The notes beneath the pieces were generated by a model. That model saw nothing but the letters and a program-made list of their open reading frames with translations. It ran no database searches and had not been told where the DNA came from. From NCBI RefSeq assembly GCF_900110275.1, contig NZ_FODC01000002.1, positions 372,001 through 436,000 on the forward strand: a stretch of DNA of 64,000 nt, written 5' to 3'. This DNA is from Duganella sp. CF517. GTDB taxonomy: Bacteria; Pseudomonadota; Gammaproteobacteria; Burkholderiales; Burkholderiaceae_D. Of this stretch, positions 58,029 to 64,000 are shown piece after piece. The position numbers and the translations under genes were made by a program. Positions within the stretch are counted from its first letter, which is position 1, and the number at the start of each line of letters is the position of its first letter.

Positions 58029-58991
58029 TTACGCCGCCGGCGCCGTATCGATCGCCTCGTTGGCGGCAGGCTCAGGCGTGCCGAAGCGCGCATTCCACGC
58101 ATCGAGGCCGCCATGCAGCGGCCGCGCCAGCGTGAACCCGTGCGCCTTCAACTCCTTGGCCACCTGCGCCGCCGTCACATCGTTGGGGCAGCTGCAATAC
58201 ACAACAATATGCCGCCGCTTGTCCAACGCGATGATCTCCGTGCTCGGCTCGCCGCCCTTGAACAGCAGCGCGCCCGGAATCGCCGGCTCCAGCATCTGCG
58301 CCGTCACGCTGCGCGCGTCGACCAGCACCGGGTCGTGCCCCTCTTCCATCAGTTGCTTGAAGTCGTCCACCGTGACCCGGTCGATCTGCACCGACTGGCG
58401 GAAACGCTTGCGCTCCACATACTTATACGAGACAAACAGCGCCAGCAGCGCCAGCAACACCATCAGCGCCGTCGAACCGAGGTCGCTCAAGGTGGTCAAC
58501 ACCGAATCGATACTGGAATGGAAGAACGCGCCGATCAGAATACCGGTGCCGCTCCACAGCGCCCCGCCCAGCACGCTGTAGCCGAGAAAAACCTGGTACC
58601 GCGTGCCCATGGCGCCGGCCAGCGGCGACGCGATCGTATTGAACCCGGGAATGAACTTGGCCACGATCAACATCTTCGGCCCCCACTTGGTGAAGCTGTC
58701 CTCGGTCTGGCTGACGCAATAATCAGGGGAAAGCGAAATCCTGCACAGCAGCTTGAGGATGCGCTTGCCATAGAAGCGCCCCATGCGGAACCAGAACCCG
58801 TCGCTGAGCAAACAGGCGAAGATGGCCGCCGCCAGCACGGCGGGCCAGCTGAAGTCGCCATCGACGGACAAGGCGCCGGCGACGATCAGGATCGGATAAG
58901 CAGGAATCGGCATGCCGATCTGCTCGATCAGCACGATCGCAAACACGATCAGTACGCCATATTCTTGCAGCAGGTGGATTAAGTTCGGCAT
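58029..58991 (-). CDS. DedA-family membrane protein fused to a rhodanese domain
   Basis: This 320-residue protein has a DedA (SNARE-associated/VTT) domain over residues 1 to about 195, with several membrane segments and the motif KFIPGFNTIASPLAGAMGTR. A C-terminal rhodanese domain (about 205-305) follows, with its active-site cysteine loop in VVYCSCPNDVTA (near 273). DedA relatives flip or transport lipids and support envelope homeostasis. The rhodanese side would face the cytoplasm and carry persulfide or sense oxidation. The last 15 residues are an Ala/Pro tail. The fusion is in one clean frame. Confidence 0.88.
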   Translation of the reverse strand: MPNLIHLLQEYGVLIVFAIVLIEQIGMPIPAYPILIVAGALSVDGDFSWPAVLAAAIFACLLSDGFWFRMGRFYGKRILKLLCRISLSPDYCVSQTEDSFTKWGPKMLIVAKFIPGFNTIASPLAGAMGTRYQVFLGYSVLGGALWSGTGILIGAFFHSSIDSVLTTLSDLGSTALMVLLALLALFVSYKYVERKRFRQSVQIDRVTVDDFKQLMEEGHDPVLVDARSVTAQMLEPAIPGALLFKGGEPSTEIIALDKRRHIVVYCSCPNDVTAAQVAKELKAHGFTLARPLHGGLDAWNARFGTPEPAANEAIDTAPAA

Positions 58992-59016
58992 CTGTATATC
59001 TTAACTTAAAAATCGC

Positions 59017-60786
59017 TTAACCGTCCCGCGCGCGCCCCGCGATGGCGGCCAGCAAGGTCCGGGTGTACGGATGTTCGGGATCGCGATACAACTGGTCGGA
59101 ATCGGCCATCTCCACGACGGCGCCGTGCCGCATCACCATCACCTGGTCGGCGATATATTTCACCACCGACAGGTCATGCGAGATGAAGATGTACGACAGA
59201 CCGAACTCGTCCTGCAGATCCTGCAACAGGTTGAGCACCTGGGCCTGCACCGACACATCCAGCGCCGACACCGACTCGTCGCACACCAGTATCTCCGGCT
59301 TCATCGTCAGGCAACGCGCGATGGCGATCCGTTGCCGCTGGCCGCCGGAAAACTCGTGCGGATAGCGCTGGAACGCGGACGCCGGCAAGCCGACCTTGTC
59401 CAGCAGCGCGTACGCGGCGGCGGTCCGCTCGCGGTCGTCGGCGCCGATGCGGTGGATGCGCATCGGCTCCAGCAAAATCTGGCCGACGGTAAAGCGCGGG
59501 TTCAGCGACGCGTATGGATTCTGGAAAATGATCTGGATCCGCCGTTTATACGCCTGGAACTCGCGCGCCGTCATCGACAGCAGGTCGCGCCCGTCGAACA
59601 TGGCGCTGCCGCCGGTGGCCCGGTGCAGCCGCAGCAGGGTCAGCCCGACCGTGGTCTTGCCGGAACCGGACTCCCCCACCACGCCCAGCGTCCTGCCGCG
59701 CGCCAGCGTGAACGACACATTGTCGACCGCCTTGAACTCGCGCTTGCCGAACCAGCCGTCGCGCAGGTAAAAACTCTTGCTCAGGTTGTTCACCACCAGC
59801 ACCGGCTGGTCGTCGGGCCGGTAGCCGCGTTCGCGCTGCAGCGGGTGCAAAAAGGTCACGCCCCGCCCTTCGGCGATGTCGCCGCCGGCAGGGCGCTCGC
59901 GCTCCGGCGCCTGGTCGGGGCGCCGGCGTTCTCCGGCCGGGTTCATAAAATCGGCGATCACCGGCAAGCGCCACGGCCGCTGGTCCAGCCTCGGCCGGCA
60001 ATGCAGCAGCGCCTTGGTATAGGCGTCCGCCGGTTCGGTCAGCACTTGGCGCGCCGCGCCGGCCTCGCGCACCTCGCCATGGCGCATCACCACCACGTGG
60101 TCGGCGATCTCCGCCACCAGCGCCAGATCGTGCGTGATCAGCAATACCGCCATCGCGCGGCGCTTCTGCAAACCGGCGATCAGTTCCATGATCTGCTTCT
60201 GGATCGTCACGTCGAGCGCGGTGGTCGGCTCGTCGGCGATCAGCAGCTTCGGTTCGCAGGCGATCGCCATGGCGATCATCACGCGCTGCTGCTGGCCGCC
60301 GGACAACTGGCTGGGATAGGCGTCGATTTTCACCGCCGGATCGGGAATGCCCACCTCGTCGAGCAACTCGAGCGTGCGGCGGCGCGCCTGCGCCCGCCCC
60401 ATCCCCAGATGCAGGCGCAGCACCTCGCCGATCTGCGCGCCCACGGTGAACACCGGATTGAGCGACGACATCGGCTCCTGGAAGATCATCGCGATCTCCT
60501 TGCCGCACAACGCGCGCCGCCCGCACGCCGGCAGCGACAGCAACTCGCGGCCGTCGAAGCGGATGCTGCTCGCCGGGCCGATGACGGTGGTGTCGGGCGC
60601 CAGCAGCCCCATCACCGCCAGCGAGCTGACCGATTTGCCGCTGCCCGACTCGCCCACCAGCGCCACCGTGCCGTTGCGCGGCACGCTGAAGGACACGCCC
60701 TTGACCGCGTCGACGACCGTGTCGCGCTCGACCCGGAAGGCGATCCGCAACTGGCTCACTTCCAGCAACATGTCGTCGGCCATCAT
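59017..60786 (-). CDS. yejF: Double ATPase of an oligopeptide ABC importer (YejF type)
   Basis: This 589-residue protein has two full ABC domains. The first has GESGSGKS, LSGGQQQRVMIAMAI and LLIADEPTTALD; the second has GESGSGKTT, FSGGQRQRIAIARCL and LVCDESVSALDVS. The linker is rich in Pro/Arg/Glu. Such fused ATPases power peptide importers of the Yej class. The ATG overlaps the permease stop (ATGA), and the longer frame upstream is the permease gene in another phase. It is the last gene of a three-gene operon. Confidence 0.88.
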   Translation of the reverse strand: MMADDMLLEVSQLRIAFRVERDTVVDAVKGVSFSVPRNGTVALVGESGSGKSVSSLAVMGLLAPDTTVIGPASSIRFDGRELLSLPACGRRALCGKEIAMIFQEPMSSLNPVFTVGAQIGEVLRLHLGMGRAQARRRTLELLDEVGIPDPAVKIDAYPSQLSGGQQQRVMIAMAIACEPKLLIADEPTTALDVTIQKQIMELIAGLQKRRAMAVLLITHDLALVAEIADHVVVMRHGEVREAGAARQVLTEPADAYTKALLHCRPRLDQRPWRLPVIADFMNPAGERRRPDQAPERERPAGGDIAEGRGVTFLHPLQRERGYRPDDQPVLVVNNLSKSFYLRDGWFGKREFKAVDNVSFTLARGRTLGVVGESGSGKTTVGLTLLRLHRATGGSAMFDGRDLLSMTAREFQAYKRRIQIIFQNPYASLNPRFTVGQILLEPMRIHRIGADDRERTAAAYALLDKVGLPASAFQRYPHEFSGGQRQRIAIARCLTMKPEILVCDESVSALDVSVQAQVLNLLQDLQDEFGLSYIFISHDLSVVKYIADQVMVMRHGAVVEMADSDQLYRDPEHPYTRTLLAAIAGRARDG

Positions 60787-61808
60787 TTCACCTTCGGATC
60801 GAGGGCGTCGCGCAGCGCGTCGGTCAGCAGCGAGAACGCCGTCACCAGCAACGCCATGGCGATGGCGGCGGCCGTCAACTGCCACCAGCGGCCGAGGATC
60901 AACTCGTTCTGCGCCTCGTTCAGCATGCTGCCCCAGGACACCACGCCGACCGGCACGCCGAAGCCCAGGAAGCTGAGGATGACCTCGGCCTTGATGAAGC
61001 CGACCACCAGGATCGACAACTGCACCAGCGCCACATGGCTGACATTGGGGAAGATGTGCGAAAACATCTTGCGCCAGTGCGAGGCGCCGATGGCGTCGGC
61101 GGCCAGCACGTATTCGCGCCCCTTGTGCTTGATGTACTCGGCGCGGATCAGCCGGTACGGGCCGGTCCAGCCGGTCAGGCCGAGGATCAGCACGATGGTG
61201 GCCACGCCGCGCTGCTGCAGCACGGCGGCCACCGCCAGGATCATCAGCACCGACGGAATCGCCGTGAAGATGCTGTAGAACCAGTTGAAGACGTCGTCCA
61301 CCACGCCGCCCCAGTAACCGGACAGCGCGCCGAACACGGTGCCGATGCCGACCGCCAGCGCGGCCGCCGCCAGGCCGACCACGATGGACGTCTCGCCGCC
61401 CTTGATCGTCTTCTTGACGATGTCGTGGCCCCATTTATCGCCGCCGAAGGGCAAGGTCGCGCGGCGGCCGGGCGCGGGCGCGGCAGCGCCGCGCGCGGCC
61501 AGCCCGGCCTTCAAGGCCCGGATATCGTCGGCCAGCGGATCGAAGGGATTGTCCGGCAACGCGGCCCGCGCCGCCGCGGGCGCAGGCGCGGCGCCGGCCG
61601 CGGCGCCGACGAACCCCGGCGGCGCGTAATTGACGCCGACCTCGTCTTCCCAATCCGCCGCCACCAGGCCGCCGGCCGACAGCGCCAGCATCAGCAGGAA
61701 GGCGGCCACCACCGCCAGCGACAGCATCGCCACCCGGTCCGCGCGCAGCCGGCGCCAGGCCAGCATCCACAGGCCGGCCGGCGGCCCCGCCAGGGTCGCG
61801 CCCGTCAT
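60783..61808 (-). CDS. yejE: Oligopeptide ABC permease, YejE/DppC type
   Basis: This 341-residue inner-membrane permease has a first helix near 27-50, then an extended periplasmic Ala/Pro-rich insert (about 55-115). The transport core follows with GETSIVVGLAAAALAVGIGT, the EAA-loop region EYVLAADAIGASHWRKMFSH and PKVK at the end. The ATG overlaps the yejB stop by four bases. The Ala/Pro-rich insert is longer than in E. coli relatives. Confidence 0.86.
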   Translation of the reverse strand: MTGATLAGPPAGLWMLAWRRLRADRVAMLSLAVVAAFLLMLALSAGGLVAADWEDEVGVNYAPPGFVGAAAGAAPAPAAARAALPDNPFDPLADDIRALKAGLAARGAAAPAPGRRATLPFGGDKWGHDIVKKTIKGGETSIVVGLAAAALAVGIGTVFGALSGYWGGVVDDVFNWFYSIFTAIPSVLMILAVAAVLQQRGVATIVLILGLTGWTGPYRLIRAEYIKHKGREYVLAADAIGASHWRKMFSHIFPNVSHVALVQLSILVVGFIKAEVILSFLGFGVPVGVVSWGSMLNEAQNELILGRWWQLTAAAIAMALLVTAFSLLTDALRDALDPKVK

Positions 61809-62743
61809 GCGAGCTTCACCCGCGGATCGAGCGCCTGGTACATCACATCGGTCAGCAGATTGAAGACCATGGTCGCCGCCGCCACGTAGACGGTGATCGC
61901 CTTGATCACCGGAAAATCGCTGCGCTCGACGGCCAGGATCACCTCGCGCCCGATGCCGGGGATGCCGAAGAAACGCTCCAGCAGGAAGGCGCCGATCAGC
62001 AACGCCGGCAGGCTGGCCATCACGTGCGTGACGATCGGAATGGCGGCGTTGCGCAGCACATGCACCCACATCACGCGCCGCTCGCCCAGCCCCTTGGCGC
62101 GCGCGGTGCGCACATAATCCTGGCCGACCTCGTCGAGCACGAAGCTGCGGTACAGCCGCAACGTCGGCGCGATCGACACGGCCAGCCCGATCAGGATCGG
62201 CAGCGCCGCGTAGCGCAGCAGGTTCTCGCCCAGGCCCTGGCCCCAGCCCTGCACCGGAAACAGCCCGAGCTTGTAGGCCAGTCCGTATTGCAGCACGATG
62301 ATGTACACCAGGATGCTGACCGACATGCCGACGGTGCAGGCGATCATCACCGCGCGGTCGGTGCGCGAGCCGCGCACGAAGGCGACCGCCAGCGCCAGCG
62401 CGATGCCGATCAGCGTTTCGAGCAAGGTCAGCGGAATGAGCACCGTCAACGACGGCCCCAGCCGCGTGGCGATGATGTGCGACACCGGCTCGCCGGTCGC
62501 CCAGCTCAGGCCGAAGTCGAAGGTGGCGATCTGGCGCATGAAAATCCACAGCTGCGCCGGGTAGGACCGGTCGACGCCGAGCTGGTGGCGGATGTTGGCG
62601 ATGGCCTCGGCGTTGGCCATCTTGCCGGCCAATAGATAGGCCGGATCGCCGCCGACCCAGTTAAACAACATAAACACCAGCAGCACCACGCCCAGCATCG
62701 TCGGCAGCATCTGCCATACGCGGCGCACCACAAAAGCCCCCAT
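61805..62743 (-). CDS. yejB: Oligopeptide ABC permease, YejB/DppB type
   Basis: This 312-residue inner-membrane permease begins with the typical helix MGAFVVRRVWQMLPTMLGVV. It has six membrane segments and the EAA loop DYVRTARAKGLGERRVMWVH, followed by ALDPRVKLA. The ATG at 62743 has GGGGAG eight bases before it; a GTG three codons upstream is less likely. It is the first gene of the ABC operon. No periplasmic binding protein gene accompanies it in this window. Confidence 0.87.
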   Translation of the reverse strand: MGAFVVRRVWQMLPTMLGVVLLVFMLFNWVGGDPAYLLAGKMANAEAIANIRHQLGVDRSYPAQLWIFMRQIATFDFGLSWATGEPVSHIIATRLGPSLTVLIPLTLLETLIGIALALAVAFVRGSRTDRAVMIACTVGMSVSILVYIIVLQYGLAYKLGLFPVQGWGQGLGENLLRYAALPILIGLAVSIAPTLRLYRSFVLDEVGQDYVRTARAKGLGERRVMWVHVLRNAAIPIVTHVMASLPALLIGAFLLERFFGIPGIGREVILAVERSDFPVIKAITVYVAAATMVFNLLTDVMYQALDPRVKLA

Positions 62744-63299
62744 TCCGCCCACTCCCCATGCCGACGTTACGCCACCGATTTTCCACCCGGGCAGTTATAC
62801 CCGATCCGGCGCGCGCTGACTACGCCGCACGCCGCGCGCCGGCGCCGCCGCGCCGAACCGCCGTGGGCGGCCGAATTATAAGCGGGCTGAACTGGACAAA
62901 CATTCCATTGAAAATCCGCATTCTGTCGTCGAAAAGTAACACATGACAGGATTGTTACAGTTTAATTTCCGCTAAAAAGTGTTCTATCCGGAATTTTATT
63001 AACGTTTATGGCGTTAGCTAAAAACCAAATATTTCGCGCAAGTTGATCGAAGATAGCGGCGATTTAGCGCCACTTCGCTACCAACTCTTACTTTTGACCG
63101 ATCGCGCGGCGCGGCCGCGCAAGCCGGAATGAAACAAATTCGATACGTCCGGGCCACGTTGACACCCCGGCAATGCCGATGCTCTTATAAAAAACAGAGG
63201 AAAAAAAAATCCTCGCACGAGAGTGCCGCCATGTCGCGATCGGCCGCATGGCCGGCGGCTCATTTCAGGGTAGTCCCAGTTCAGTTGGAGAGTGTCAGC
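62744..63299. promoter_or_regulatory. Divergent control region between the ABC operon and the TonB receptor
   Basis: About 555 bases with no gene. For the plus-strand receptor, TTGACA (63159-63164), an 18-base spacer and TCTTAT (63183-63188) form a plausible promoter, leaving a leader of about 105 bases. The part 62,880-63,060 is AT-rich and may hold the yejB promoter. No operator could be named. Confidence 0.45.
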
Positions 63300-64000
63300 A
63301 TGATGATGGAAACAGTATTGTCCCGTTCAGTACGCCTTATTTTCTCGGGTGGCATCGCCGCCGCGGGCCTGATGTCCGTGCCAGCCATGGCGCAAACGAC
63401 CGACGCGCCGATCCAGCGCGTCGAGATCACCGGTTCGAGCATCAAGCGCGCGACCGCCGAGACGGCGTCGCCGGTGCAAGTCATCACCAGCGAAGACCTG
63501 CTGAAATCGGGCAAGGGCACCGTGTCCGAATACCTGCAAACGCTGACGGCCGACGGCGCCGGCTCGCTGCCGACCGGCTTCGGCAACGGCTTCGCGGCCG
63601 GCTCGACGGCGATCTCGCTGCGCGGCCTGGGCGCCACCTCGACCCTGGTGCTGCTCAACGGGCGCCGCATGGCGCCGTTCGCGCGCGCCGACGACGGCCA
63701 GAAAAGCTTCACCGACCTGTCGACCATCCCGATGCAGATCGTCGAGCGCATCGAGATCCTCAAGGACGGCGCCTCGTCGACCTACGGCGCCGACGCCATC
63801 GCCGGCGTCGTCAACATCATCCTGCGCAAGGACTTCGAAGGCCTGCAGATCAAGGGCGACACCGGCTGGTCGCGCTACGACGACGGCAAGCAGAACAAGG
63901 CCTCGCTGACCTACGGCAAGGGCAACCTCGACGAGGACAAATACAACTTCGTCTTCAACGCCGAGTACTTCCAGTCCGACAGCATCAAAAACAGCGACCG
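63300..64000 (+). CDS. TonB-dependent receptor, N-terminal part (cut by window edge)
   Basis: The 233 visible residues start at the first of three ATGs in a row, with GGAG seven bases before it. A signal peptide ends PAMA-QTTDAP, followed by a TonB-box-like VEITGSSIKRA. The plug domain follows with ASPVQVITSEDLLKSGKGTV, AISLRGLGATSTLVLLNGRR and RIEILKDGASSTYGADAIAG (the highly conserved plug end), then the first barrel strands. The barrel continues beyond the right edge. The ligand is unknown; the divergent peptide ABC operon makes a peptide or peptide-siderophore conceivable. Confidence 0.92.
   Translation, partial: MMMETVLSRSVRLIFSGGIAAAGLMSVPAMAQTTDAPIQRVEITGSSIKRATAETASPVQVITSEDLLKSGKGTVSEYLQTLTADGAGSLPTGFGNGFAAGSTAISLRGLGATSTLVLLNGRRMAPFARADDGQKSFTDLSTIPMQIVERIEILKDGASSTYGADAIAGVVNIILRKDFEGLQIKGDTGWSRYDDGKQNKASLTYGKGNLDEDKYNFVFNAEYFQSDSIKNSD

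Overview
The window is a chromosomal segment of a GC-rich betaproteobacterium, most likely Oxalobacteraceae (Massilia/Duganella/Janthinobacterium type). The evidence is the rimP-nusA-infB-rbfA-truB cluster, a PEP-CTERM protein, large TonB-dependent receptors of the Xanthomonas/Caulobacter class, and the protein sequences overall. The genus is inference. Apart from one small AT-rich insertion, almost all of the window is coding.

Region 1 (1-21,430, all minus strand) is one continuous hemicellulose locus. In transcription order it holds an ACS-type MFS transporter and a cytoplasmic GH43 glycosidase; a secreted protein fusing a carbohydrate-binding-like domain, an SGNH esterase and a GH74 xyloglucanase; the XylR-type activator; a fused XylX-XylB enzyme and XylD of the oxidative (Weimberg) xylose pathway; the XylFGH xylose ABC importer; a TonB receptor; a GH35 beta-galactosidase; and the start of a GH31 alpha-xylosidase. 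This is a Cellvibrio-like xyloglucan utilisation locus joined directly to oxidative xylose catabolism. The polymer is cut outside, oligosaccharides enter through the TonB receptor, galactose and xylose are removed in the periplasm, XylFGH imports xylose, and XylB, XylD and XylX take it toward 2-ketoglutarate semialdehyde. Three promoters (before the receptor, the GH74 fusion and xylXB) share a 33-bp element followed by identically spaced -35/-10 hexamers, which defines a probable XylR regulon inside the window.

Region 2 (21.6-26.9 kb) is accessory: a PEP-CTERM protein, small hypothetical genes, and a decayed AT-rich island at the 3' end of tRNA-Ser(GGA). The island has a tyrosine recombinase broken by several frameshifts and two zinc-ribbon cargo proteins.

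Region 3 (27-42 kb) is mostly housekeeping: a hybrid histidine kinase, acs, a YqhA-type membrane protein, class I fumarase coupled to murI, tRNA-His, two tandem stand-alone TonB-C-like proteins, a chemoreceptor, dusA, and an XRE-cupin regulator divergent from a GNAT acetyltransferase.

Region 4 (42-58 kb) holds a DUF3141 protein with a PhaC-like Cys-Asp-His triad, typA, a REP-like palindrome with a 56-bp tandem repeat, truB-rbfA-infB-nusA-rimP, an rluB-type pseudouridine synthase with long disordered tails, scpB and glk.

Region 5 (58-64 kb) has a DedA-rhodanese fusion, a Yej-type peptide ABC importer (two permeases and a double ATPase, without a binding protein here), and, divergent from it, a TonB receptor cut by the window edge.
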